Below are positions 52,023-63,600 of a DNA stretch of 64,000 nucleotides, piece after piece. Within the stretch, counting starts at the first letter, position 1, and the number at the start of each line of letters is the position of its first letter. Source of the DNA: Strigops habroptila (Eukaryota > Chordata > Aves > Psittaciformes > Psittacidae); the NCBI RefSeq assembly GCF_004027225.2, contig NC_046360.1:1414001-1478000 (forward strand), written 5' to 3'. A program made the position numbers and the translations under genes. The notes beneath the pieces are model-generated. The model was not told the origin of the DNA and did no database searches. It was given only the letters and a program-made list of their open reading frames with translations.

Positions 52023-54604
52023 TTCTACAACAAAGATGGATGATGCAGGATTAGGACCTTTGGGGGAAAAGGGTTAATCCTACAATACTACTCTGCACAA
52101 GACTGCTTCATTATTCCCAGTGCCTTCCATGAGCGGAGGGAAGACAACTTTCAGGGCTGGGCAGCAGATGTCCCCACACACCAGCAAGAGAACTGGGCAT
52201 GTCACAAAGCCACTCAAAGTAGTGAAACAACGATTTGGAGATAGAGGTAAACCTTTACCAGCCTTTCCCCAAAGCCTGAAAGCTGCAAAATGGATGGCAG
52301 TGACAAAACACAGTTCTTTTGCACGCTCCACTTGTGAGTCTTTGTCGTGGAAGTTGACTTTATACTGAAGATACTCACTGCTGAGGATGAAGCTCTTGTT
52401 TCCCAGGCTGTAAGAGTAAATGGTATGCTTTTTATTTAATTAAATCAAGCTGATATATTGTTTATCTATTTGCTAGCATGAAGCTTCTTTATACAAGAGT
52501 AATAAGTGTGCCTGAAGTGGGTTTTTTTCAGGGTTTGTTCTTTAAAGACACCAGGATTACACAGTTCAGAGAGAGATTCCTACCCTAACACATAAAATAC
52601 TTCCCTCATGACAGAAATTGAGCTAATAGAGTTTGAGCAGCTCACCTTTTAGGGTACCTGCCCTTTGCAAATTAGGGGAGAGAAGCTGGCTGAGCAGCCA
52701 TCAGCTAACACCACACTGCAGCCCCTCACAGTGGGAAATGTCTCTGCTAGGCTTCGGCAAACCCAGGCTCCAGAGGCAGGCTTTTGGGATGCACGTGCCT
52801 AGCAGTGGTGGAAGCTGACAGCACTGTGGACACTAAGGCTTGGTGGATTTAGAAGCAGGGTTTCACTAAAACAAAGAGCAAAGGACCCAACACACAATAT
52901 TCTTTATGGGGGAAGTTCAGAGGGTCAGCTTTTACACAGGAATTTTAATGTTAGTCTCATTTTTAGTACAGCTTGTTCTTAATATTCATCCAAAAACCAA
53001 AAACTTCTAATTGAGGGTGGCCTAAGGCAGTACAGAACTCAAACCATACCACGACCTGAACTATTCCTCCCCCCCCTCATAAGTTGATACTCATTTTTCC
53101 CACTCTGATTTGGTCATAGCCCAGTGGCTGCCTGAGGTTAGAGTTTGTTTTACTAGACAGACAGGCTAGAAACAACTAGAGATGGATGTGCCCTTCTGAG
53201 AAAGCACTCAGGACAAGCTGGACAAGAGACTTCTACCTGCTCACCAAGCCGGGAAGAGTGAAAGCATAAGCCTGAAAGCACAGTGACCATCTACCTGATC
53301 AGGTTTCCTTAACCCAGTTCTCTCACTCGTATGTTAATTGGTAAGTGACACTGTTCCCATCAGACAAAAATCCCAAACTCTTTTCCGGGCTACTTTGTGC
53401 TCAGATTTTGCCACTATTTTGCTGTTGCTGAGCTCAGGAGATGTTCTTACAGTGGCATTTACAGCCCTGTCCCCCTCCCTGTTTCTGGGGCTTTACTAGA
53501 AGTTTTGGGCTCACCTGGTGTCACCATCAGCAAGAGATACCCCCTGGACTCACCAATGCACATTACCCCAGCAAGGTGCTGCTCTTGGTAAAGGATTATT
53601 TTCCTTCCCTCATCACTGAGGAGTCAGGAGCTTTCTTTCCTGCCTACTGAGATGCAAGCACTAGGAGGAACCCTCTCCCTCACTACAATGAGAGCTTCTT
53701 TTCCCACAGGGATTTGTCTGTCAGCACTGAAACTACAAGGAACTATGTCAGATCACAACACAAATCATGAGATGTGCAGCTCTGGAAAAGAGTCAGGACC
53801 AACAGGCCAGTTCCTTTGGCAAAGTTTGTACCAAACAAGACCTGGCAAGAAACACTTATAAAGGAGCTTTTTTTAAAAAGAAACAATTCTACAAAATTAC
53901 TACTTATCTTCAGCAGAGGCTCAGAGCTTCAGTTTCCAACAGGCTCTGAAGTTAATTGTTGATGTTTCTTTGGTTTAACGCCATAGAACAGAAGAGATTA
54001 ATGAACAGGGGAAGAGGAGGATCAGCTTGATGCCACTGCTGGTCTGGAGGCACTAGAAAACCCCAACCCAACCCATGCCACGCATGCAAACACAAAGGGT
54101 TGACAGCCTCGGGCGGGCACAGTCACACCCAGTGCATCTTTCAAGCACCCTGACCTGCAGCAAACTGCCCTGCAAGCACCCAAGTCCAGGTTTAGTGGAG
54201 CCACACATAACGCCCCCAATCCCCAGCACAACAGCAGAAACTCTTCCCAGAGATCCTCCACCCCACACCCCAAACCACCCCAACCTGCAGAGATGCTGCG
54301 TTTCCTTACCACCACCCTACAAAAGCAGACGTGTTTCTAGCTCACCCGTGCCTCCCGCTTTGCCCAGCCACAGCATGTCACCTCCTGTCATCGCCTTCTC
54401 CACCCCACGCTTCTTCCAGCCGGCGGGGCTGAAGCTCTGGCCCGCTGACACCTCGGATCATGTGTCGGGCTGTTTGCTGCTCCCTCCCTGGGAAGAGATG
54501 CCAGCATCCTCCTGGCCCAATGAATTATCTAACACGCTGTCAGCACTCGAGCTGCGATGAGGTTTATGCTGGCAGCACCGCATGATGAGACTGTAAGATC
54601 TCAC
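52023..54604 (-). other. MYO1H: MYO1H 5' intron
   Basis: This separates the first known coding exon from the putative promoter or first-exon region. No repeat or exon was recognised, apart from two further possible donors on the minus strand at 54345-54344 (ACGG|GTGAGC) and near 54309 (GGTG|GTAAGG). Confidence 0.5.
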
Positions 54605-54620
54605 CAAAAGACCCAAGTCT
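54480..54620. promoter_or_regulatory. Possible MYO1H promoter-proximal element
   Basis: Upstream of MYO1H, the sequence contains GGCCCAATGAATTATCTAAC (a CCAAT box, an ATTA homeodomain core and a GATA-type TTATCT) within a moderately GC-rich stretch. There is no direct evidence of a start site. Confidence 0.3.
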
Positions 54621-54796
54621 GAGCCTGAAGACGAAGTGATGGGCTCCAACCTTTCCGATGGGTAACTGGAGCAAATCCAGGCATAAAATACATCACCCTG
54701 AAGAGGCTCCTCGCCCTTGCCCGCAGCTCCCGGCTTGGCTCCCCCACTAGAGGTCACTGCAAAACTCATTTTAAATCTGCAGCTTGGAATTTCCAT
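54605..54796 (-). other. Candidate alternative first exon of MYO1H
   Basis: An ATG-initiated frame starts at 54796 (MEIPSC) or 54769 (MSFAVTSSGG) and runs open to a donor-like TTG|GTGAGA at 54604. The donor leaves a complete codon. This would add about 55-64 residues, rich in Gly, Ser and Pro, with no recognised domain. No homology supports it and the frame stays open beyond the donor to 54458, so it may be chance. The same DNA may simply be promoter. Confidence 0.25.
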
Positions 54797-55104
54797 GGAT
54801 TATCCCTTTCTTCACGTGAAACGGACCGCTTTTCCCCCAAAAAAAGATTTCTCAGGTTGGACTCTGATTGCCGACGACTCCCACACGACGCCAGCTCTCT
54901 CCCCCCTCTGCCCAACTGCCAAAGACAACAACAACCCAGTCATTGAGGAAGACAGGAACCCAGTCGGGCAAAGGCATTTCTGATTTATCCTCAGCTAGTA
55001 AATACTCATTATGAATAAGAACATTCAAAACTTAAAATAAACCCCTCAATAATGTATATTTCCAGAAAGAAGTGGGATGAAAAACCTATTTAACAGTTTA
55101 CTTA

Positions 55105-55260
55105 GAATCATAGCATCACAGCCTGGTTTGTGTTGGAAGGGACCTTAAAGCTCATCCAGCTCCAACCCCCTGCCACGGGCAGGGACACCTTCCACTAGAG
55201 CAGGTTGCTCCAAGCCCCTGTGTCCAACCTGGCCTTGAACACTGCAGGGATGGGGCATCC
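55105..55260 (-). mobile_element. CR1 LINE 3' end, about 155 bp
   Basis: Minus-orientation copy upstream of MYO1H, with GGTGTCCCTGCCCGTGGC and a tail AACCAGGCTGTGATGCTATG. It is truncated at the 5' side at the same place (after GGGGCA in plus-strand reading) as the copy at 36842-36994. Confidence 0.92.
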
Positions 55261-56700
55261 ATTCAGAACCATCCATTTCCCAAAATAATCACTTTTTGGG
55301 AATGGAAAGATAACTTTTACCAACAACAGCACACTCATGTTACGATCTCTTGTACAAAAGCTTCCCATTCCCACCTCCTCCAAAACTCAGAGCCTTATCT
55401 AACACTGGGCACTGTGATCCTAGAGCACAGTTCAGCTGATTTGTTCAGCTGTCTCCAGCCAGCATCCCAGGAAATCCAGTGTGATACCAAACTTTTATGA
55501 CCTTTTTCGTCTCTTCTTCTGTTGCTTCACCCCTCAAACTTAAGCAAATAAGACTCCTGCCACAGGAAGGGAGCGCAGTGAGCAGACATCTCTGGAGCCA
55601 TCTGATTTATAATAGCTAGGAGAGCCCCAGGCTTGCTCAGGACAGATGGGTTTGGAGCAACACTGCTAATACAGATTCCTTTGGAAACATCAGAGCTCTG
55701 TTTTGGAAATATTCCTTTAGTGCAAGAGGCAGCTCCCTGACCCAGCCCTGCTCCCTTGTGCGCAACAGGAATTTGCTCATTAAGAGTCCTGAAAACTGGA
55801 TGGCAGCACTGTGAGGACTGCAACAAGGGAAGCCCTTGGGCTCTGCTCCACCTTCCTTCGCCCAAAGCTCTCAAGAGAAGTTGGCCAAAAAGGCAGTGAC
55901 AGTGCTCAACCATAAAGAGTGGTAAAGAAAGATGTTCTGCAAGAGCCTGCTCGGCCAGGTCAGCAGGAGAGCACGGACAGGTCCCAGCAATCACATCCCT
56001 TCAACACTGCAGCCACCTCAAGGCCAAGGTTAGAGCATGCCATAGGGCTGCTGGAAGGGGCTACAGGCAGCTGCCTGCATGGTGCCTGGTTCAGGAGGAG
56101 GCAGAACCCCATCCCTCCATCCCCAAAAGGAATTCACACCCAAGAGGTATTGCTTGGCAATAGGACTTGTAGCCCAAGAATAAGTGAGCCCAGGGCAATA
56201 GGGAAATACTTTGCTCCTACTCTGGAAACCTTGGTGTGGTTCCTAAGACTTAATGTGTTCAGTGTAATCTTCAGATAAATCAGAACTACACAAAATGGAT
56301 TAAAACAGACCATATCTCCTCCAAGTGACCAAGTTATGGTCATCCCATTGCAGCAAAGCCAACAAGAAACCGAGATAGGTTTTAGGTACTCCAATGAGAC
56401 TGGCCCCTGTATCTCCAGGAACCTCTTTCACATTTATGATGAAACTAAAATGCTATACACTGACCATGCTTGGAAATGCAGCAGCACCGTGGAAAAGGGA
56501 CATCTTGGGTCTGTAACGAGGAACTTGGGCCATCTTGCACAACTGTACACACTTTTCAAGGCAAGAAAATTCATAAATACAATTATACTGCGGAAAAATT
56601 TACACATTGTAACCTAATTTCTTTTCAAAAGAGTACAGAATAAGAGGGTTTTAAGGTTAATCAACAGCCTAGGGAAATGCCAACAGTTCTTAAGGCCTCT
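55261..56700. other. Intergenic DNA, no gene seen
   Basis: A minus-strand frame of 155 codons (55527..55994) has no recognisable similarity. No repeat was identified. Confidence 0.6.
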
Positions 56701-56779
56701 TGTCTGTCTCCAGGGCATAGTCTGCTATAGACTTGTTAAAGGGTGACTGTCTGTCTTTCTCAATAGAGGAGAGGTCGAG

Positions 56780-57240
56780 GTGAACCACTTCACTTTCATA
56801 AATCAAAAGAAAGAAAAAAAAGTGAGAAAATCTCCAGAGTTCAAACATTTCTTTAAAGCCCAAACTTTAAATACTAAATGGGCTTCATGGCTGCCATTTT
56901 GAAAAACATTAGTTTGCCAAAGGACCCTTTTGATTTCTATTTGAAATGCGAGCGCTCACAGATAATCCATTGAGAATCAAACCCCCACAAAAGGCTTCCT
57001 GAAACAATCGCGGCGCTGGTGAAGGACAACATTTTTGTGCCCAAAATAAAACATTTTAATGCGCTACAATCCATTACACATATATTCCTCCATTTCCTTT
57101 CAGTAATTATTCATTAGAAAACATTTAACGTCACTGCAGATTTCACACTGGGCAGTCTGCACACAAAGGAGAAGAGTTGGCCCATTTATAAGGGGCTGAG
57201 GCCGCCTTTTCTCATCCGAGAAACTCCGAGGCGGGGGGGG
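56780..57240. promoter_or_regulatory. Candidate conserved enhancer, AT-rich block
   Basis: This is a compositionally distinct, non-coding block with dense homeodomain-type cores: CCATTA near 57071, TAATTA at 57104-57109, and TTCATTAG directly after. It also holds AAACATTTTAATGCGC and GGCCCATTTATAAGGGGC-like text. It has the texture of deeply conserved vertebrate enhancers: low CpG, no repeats, many short transcription-factor cores. Conservation itself was not measured. It lies 5 kb upstream of MYO1H, in the expected MYO1H-FOXN4 interval. Confidence 0.4.
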
Positions 57241-57610
57241 GCTGCCGGACACAACGGGCAGGCTAAATTGTGCGGTTAACGGTCAAAGCCCCCCTGCCTA
57301 CTCTGACACTCATTTAAAGATGACGGGGAACAATAGAGATTTGTTCTTAGCAACTCTTTCTTGTTACGCAGGGTCTACCCGGGCTGCGCCGCGCGGGCCG
57401 AGGCACGGAACCGGTGCTGAGGCGCGGTTCCACCTGCCACCGCTCAGCTCCTCTGCCCCCCTTCGCCTGGCCCCACTTTAACACAATGAGACAGGTAAAG
57501 AATATCGTTAAAGAGAGTCCCATTCAGCACGTCAGCTCTAATAAAACAATCGCCTGTCAGGTTAATACGAGCAGCTCGCATTTGGGGTTAGCGCCTGTAA
57601 GCTTGCTCTT
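57241..57610. promoter_or_regulatory. Candidate conserved enhancer, GC-rich flank
   Basis: This continues the previous block. It contains a GTTAACGG/TCAAAG stretch, a SOX-type AACAATAG at 57329-57336, an E-box CACCTG at 57431-57436 and a short CpG-rich segment near 57380-57430 (GCGCCGCGCGGGCCGAGGC). No open frame with homology spans it. It could be a CpG-containing enhancer or a small promoter. Confidence 0.35.
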
Positions 57611-60600
57611 CTGGACCAGGTTAGGAGAAAATAGCCCTTCTCACCCCAGAAGTCCCAGTTCACACCAGTGCCCCCAGGTTACAGCACTGCCAGCAGGCAC
57701 CGATGCATTCGGGCGCCTGACCCAAAGCATAAAACACTTCTTTATAACCTTTTACTTGACATAACTGCTAGGAAAGCTCCTTTTGCTTCATCACTCCTTG
57801 TGCACTGAGCAGAGCCGCTGCACAGAACACTGCTTTTGCCCCCACACCCCAGCTACACTATCCGAGTGCAGGAAAGCAACAACAATCAAACCTCACATGG
57901 GAAATTTAAGACCTTACAAAACCTAGCTACAAACCCCGTCAGGCCAGAACACAGACACTTCACTCTCTTGCATTCTCTGTTGTTGCTTTTTAGATATAAA
58001 TGCCAGAGCTTGCTTCTGACACACTCAGATTTACCACTGCTGCTGGAGCAGAGGCAGTTCCTTCATGAATCCTGAATCCTGATTAACTGCAGAACAGGAC
58101 ATCTTATTCAAAAGCATAAATTGCTGATAAGCTCCATAGTGTATCCCCTAGCTAACAGAGCATAGGATTCCCAGCTGGAAAGCTAACATTCAGAGTTAAA
58201 GCTTCTGGAAGTAAGGGAGAGCAGATGTATTCAACGCCTAGGAAAGAGAAGGACAGTCCTTGGCTATCTGACTGTATATTACTGAGAGAACAGCATTAAA
58301 CAAGCATAAGCTCATATATTGTGATTTTCACAATCACAAATCTTCATTCTTAAGCTGTAATTCCAAAATAGGAAAACCTCATGACCCCCCAGTGCAGCAC
58401 TGTTTTACGGAAACACAAGTGTAAACACCATGATGGCATATTGAGGTCTTTGAGACAGTCAGAAGAGAAAACTAGAGGAAAATTGGACCCAAACACACAC
58501 TTCTGGGCACAGCAAGAAGGCCCTAGATGAAGTAAGTATTGGTATCACACCTCCCATGGAAGCACTGCACTGCAAACCCCGACGATAAAATCCTTTGGGC
58601 ATCAGAAAGCAAAAAGAAGCTGGCCTGTGCAATCACTCCTCTTGAAGGAGGTGACAAGTCAGCATCAAAACTGGGAGAAGATGAGATGAGTGATTTGCAG
58701 GACAACAAACTGCTGTCCAAAACAAGACTACAACTCAGATTCCCATAGAAAAGCCAGTCTTTATCTCTGCACAAGAGCCCCCCCTCCAAAAACATTAGGG
58801 GCTGCTTGGTAACAACTTCAAACCAGTAACTTGCAGAGGCTGCAATACAAGGTCTAATTCACATGAATTACAGCAAAGGTCACCCAAATGCTCACGTTGA
58901 TTTAGAACGTGCGCTTGCTCTGGGCCTGGTTTGTCAGGCTTGAAGCAGCCGCCGATGCCAAGGCTGCAGTTTTGCACACAGGAGCTCAGAGGGTGCACCC
59001 GAGGAGCCTGCAAGCACAGGCTCATTACGTTACCTGGTGTAAATTTACTGGCAGTGTAGTATTTTACCAGAGCTGGCAGCCACAGAAACCAGGAACGTTC
59101 TTGGGAGTAAATAGCAAACCTCCTTCAAACCGATCCAGAAGACATCTTTATTAGACCTTCCTTGGTTTAGTTTTCCTGGACCCCCTCGCAAACAAAGCAC
59201 TTTGCTAACAAGCATTTCTAGTCAAGCATGAAGACATTAGCAATAGGACATTTAAATCTTTCAGGTAGAAAGGGTCTGGTCATGGTACCTGTGAGGAACT
59301 TGTCACTGCCTGCAGCTCCAAAACCAAGCGAGGGAAAAGGCGAGCACTCTGTGATGACTAGATACAGCAATGGGGACAGAAGAAGGAAAAGGAGCAGCAC
59401 AGTGATCCCTCTTAGAGCATCTAAGTTCTTTTGACTCCATAGCAAGGGCAAAAGGGGGTGGTGGGGACCTCCAGCACTCTGTGTGCAGCAGGACTCAGCC
59501 ATCACAGTCAAAGACAGTTAATCTGGTTTTGGTTTTTAACTAAAGATCAAGGCTCCCCAAGCAGTCACGTACAACCACCAGGCACTCTGGTGTGCGTGTT
59601 GCAAGCCCCTTCTCCACTGATCAGACAAAAATCCCCCTCTCTTCTCCAAGCAAGTGAAGTCAGCTCCTTCCCTCCTCCTTGGTCACACCATCCTCCCCAG
59701 AACACCCCAGAAACTGTTCTATCTCTATTCCTTTGAGAGGGAAGGAAACCAGTGCTGCCCACACAGAGCAGAGAAGATCAGGTCCCAGTTTAACAAGTTA
59801 TCCATCCTCATTTAGCCAGAAATTCTCATTTTAAAGCACACGTTAGCAGAAAACTTCACAAAGAGCTCTGAACTTACCCCCACTTCTTCCATATTGCTAC
59901 AAAAAGGCAGCCTGAGGCAAGCCAAGCAGGAGAGAGAAAAACAAATCCCTGAAACACAAACCTACCCACTCAGTGTATGATCCATCACCAGGCAGAGGTG
60001 ACTCAGCTCTTTGCCCTTACAGCTAAAAGGCTACAGCACAGCTGAGGCAGGGAAACTTAATCATCTGAAACAGGGAAAACCTGTTAAAATAGGCAAAATG
60101 GGTAAGTGCAGAGGTATGTGTTAAAGGAGCAACAAAACATTAACCGCTTCTTAGACTTCACCCTTAACAAGATGACCAGGTAATGCTACTTTGGGGTTTT
60201 GGAAAGGAGAAATGCAGGTCCCAGCTGGTTTTTCCTGGGAGGATGAATAACGAAGGAGCAGGTTTAACGTCAGTAGGGGCAAAGCAGCAGCATGGGGTTA
60301 TCTGGCAGGAGCAAAGGAGTTTGGGTTTTATTTTTGCCTGACAACTGTAATTTATGTCAAATATCTGTTTCATCAGGTAACAGTGGGGAGGAAAACTTCC
60401 ACAGCAAAGTTGCAAAAGCCCCCAGCTGCTAACAGCTGTTACAGAGCCTGGATCTGTCAAATATATACTAAAAGGGGAAGATAAGAATTAATTATTTTTT
60501 TAATTGGATAAAATGATTCCTCCTCAGGGAAAACAAAAAGTCTTTTCAAACATTCTGCAATTATTATTTAAAGGAAATCCCTCATTCCTGTATCAGTTTA

Positions 60601-61620
60601 AAGCTTCATTGGCATGGTACCTGTCACATCCCATGGACTCTATTACATCAGTGCTGAGGTTTGGGTCTCTGAATGGGAGGCTCCATTGCCTCTGCTTTCA
60701 GCCAGACCATGCACCATTGAGTAGCAACAAGGACAATCACATGCAGAGTAAAAAACCCTTTAGTGTTGCAATAAGCAAAACTCAAATTGATGTAAGAGCA
60801 TCACTGCACAGCCAGACCCCCACATCACCTCCACGTTCAGCAGCCAGCACTTCAACCCACCAAATAGATCTCTTTATCCCCCTCTCTGCTACTACGACAC
60901 ATTGAAGCAAACCCACTGTTACCTCCTTTCACTCCGTGCTATCGCCAGACATAAGATCTGGAAGGAATTAATTATGGCTAATTGAAACTGAAATCCTCCC
61001 TTGCCTTTGGTCACTGTATTTCTCTGACTCAGGATATGCAGCTCAGATGCTGTTACTTTCTGCCTCTGTCACCTTCTGTTGGGGAATAATTTCCTTACTT
61101 CTCCTTGGCTTCAGCATCAAGCTCCGTCATTTGGGCTTCACGGTGCCAGCTGCAGAGCTCTGCTCCGTGTCCACTGCTGCTCCCTCTGCTCCGTGCCGCC
61201 ACCCGCAGCCGACCACCTTCGCTCCAGCTCCTCTCCACAGTGACTCGGTGACACTCCTTGCTTCAAGCCCCCCCCAGCCTCCCTCTGCTCCCATGCTGAG
61301 CTCTCTCCAGCCCAATCATTTGATGGAGCAGCTCTCCGTGACGCTTTTCATCCTCGGTTCCTCTGAAGACAACACCTTTGCTGCACAACTGACCTTCACG
61401 AAATGCATCGTGTGTGAACTCTATTCTTCTCCCAAACACAGACACCAATTTTCAGTGGGGAAGAGGAGAAAAGGAGGTGGAAAGGAAGCTTTTTTCTTCA
61501 GTGGCCTCAACCCACTGATGCTCAAGAACTAAATGGAGGATTAACCAAGTTAGTTATAACAAAGTAGATCACAAGAACTTCACCATGTCATTCATTTGCT
61601 TATGAGTCAGCTCTGGACCA
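57611..61620. other. Intergenic DNA, no gene seen
   Basis: I found no exon of a recognised gene on either strand and no clear repeat. The longest frame (61047-61532 plus, 161 codons) is low-complexity and unmatched. Confidence 0.6.
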
Positions 61621-61625
61621 AGAAT

Positions 61626-61710
61626 CAGAGAATCAATTAGGTTGGAAAAGACCTTTCAGATGTCAAGATTATCTGGATGTCTGTCCTACAGAAACTGGCA
61701 CCAGGTTTTG
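61626..61710 (-). mobile_element. Diverged CR1-like 3' end
   Basis: The plus-strand text AATCAGAGAATCAATTAGGT then TGGAAAAGACCTTTCAGAT resembles the reverse complement of the tail of another CR1 subfamily (GACCTTT...GATTCT). The rest is too diverged to define. Confidence 0.5.
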
Positions 61711-62309
61711 TGATGAGATTTGATGGAGATTGCTGGAGGCAGAGTGCCACACCAACACTGTGACCACTGTCTACACACGCCAGCTGCAGAACTTCCTAAG
61801 CACTTAGACTAAACTGGACTATTTAAGAGGACAGACTATGTTAGTGATGCAGTACTGCTACAGAGGTCTCTCAGAATTTTCCCTGGAAGTTTTGCTATGG
61901 GGAGAGAAAGTCATGAGCAGAGACCAAGAAACCCACACCCTAATGGCAAGAGCTGTTAGAAATCTTTGAGTTTTAATATCTTGCTGGAAAAAAAGAAGCT
62001 GGTTGGATCCTGGAATTCCGTCTGTCATCTCCTCTGTCAAGACTGCATTAGCATGCAAGTAAGGTGTCGCCCCAGTCACAGCTTCCAAGAAATGTCTTTG
62101 TTGAAGTCCACTAAACGAAATTAGCCAGCAGAGATGGCAAGTGAACATTTATGATACACAGGTACCGAGGATAAAAGTCGTTCTTCCCGCTGGAGGCCCC
62201 TTGTCCAAGCTAAACACAACACACACTTTTGCACCACGAAGTTCTTGAAATTATATTTGTGACTGAACTATATCCGCTGTGTGCTTTAGAAAAGTAATAT
62301 TTCAAAGTC

Positions 62310-62780
62310 ATTATACCATCATCTAGCCTATGGAAATGCACTACTCCAATATCTACTAATGCAGTTAATAGAAATGTCCTATGGAACTACACCTCCTGCT
62401 AGCTGCTAATGCATCTATCACCACAGCCACTAATAATGAAAGTTACCTGGGTATCCATCTTGAATGCTGTTAGAGTCAGCTCTTAACAATTATTCCAGCT
62501 AAACCATTCAAAAGGTGCTTTGAACTTGTTTAAGGTCCTTGGTGACACTGTGCAGCAGGCGAGGAGGCTACGTCCTCACCCGAATAAAGCACCATTAATA
62601 ATTCACTGTGTGAGTCAGGGACTTTGTCCTGTGGTACCTGCATACACTTAGTGGCCACTTTTCCAAGATAAGAACTAGAAACTCTATCTTCTTTGAGATT
62701 ACGTTGCAGGCACCAGGGATCTTTGATGAGTTGGTAGAAGCATTATATGTTAACTATAAACTACGGAAATAGGTGAGTGC
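62310..62780. promoter_or_regulatory. Candidate regulatory DNA
   Basis: This repeat-free non-coding stretch is rich in short homeodomain-like cores: GCAGTTAATAG, GCTGCTAATGCATC, CACTAATAATG, and ACCATTAATAATTCACTG near 62590. No coding potential was recognised. Its regulatory nature is inferred from texture only. Confidence 0.25.
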
Positions 62781-63229
62781 ATCCATCTGCTGCATCTGGC
62801 CCTGGAGTGAGCCGCATCCAGGCTGTGCCAGTGCCATAGACCGGGTGGTGGGTGCTCATCTGCTTGTGCAGAAACTGGAATGTCAGAGGCTGTAGGAGCT
62901 GACACGAGCTGGATGCTTCAAGGTTAATAATGTATATTCTCTAGGTTATAGTATCTCCCTTCCCAGGCTGAGGCTAAGACATGCTTAAAAATTAAAAGTG
63001 CAGATATCCTACAGAGGAGGAACAGATGCTAAGACAACACATGAATCTTTAATGTGATGCCAACTCACATACTGAATTTTACCAACTCTCCTGCATTGCT
63101 GCAACCTCCACATCCCTCCACCTCAGTGTGCGATGTGTTGTTCCCTCTGACAGGGCACAAGTGTGGGTACAGCCTTACCCTAAAGAAAACAGAATCTAAA
63201 CAGTGTTGTAATGAACGAATACTCAACTC

Positions 63230-63600
63230 TCACATTCACATATTGTATTCTCCCTTTTTTTTCTCCAGGGTCCTGACGTGTTGTAACCAGATCTGAGGAG
63301 AGGCAGTCCTACCTCTGCTGGCACCCGCGCGGCACCGGCCTCGCGCTCAGTCCCACGCACATTAGCTGATGAAACACACACCTCGAGCTCCAAGTGATCT
63401 CCGGAGCTGCTTAAATAAAGACAGAGAAAACATTTATTAAATTCTTTCAAGATTTATCTAGCAATTCATTCCCCATTACGTATTGTGTGGTGCATCTAAA
63501 GTACATGTGCATATTTATACATGAAGCACAGCAAAGCAGAATGCAAAGCTATGCATAATGAAGTGTGAGGAGTACTCACATCCCAAAACTGAGCAGCAGC
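63230..63600. other. CpG-rich patch followed by AT-rich block
   Basis: A T-rich tract and TTTCTCCAG are followed by a short CpG-rich patch (about 63325-63400), then by an AT-rich repeat-free block (63410-63580) containing TTTATTAAATTC, TAGCAATTCATTC and GCTATGCATAATGAAG. It could be an exon or promoter edge followed by an enhancer, but no protein match supports an exon. Confidence 0.25.

Noticed and set aside
61047-61532. Plus-strand open frame of 161 codons
   Set aside because: Ser/Pro/Leu-rich low-complexity frame without domain or splice support.
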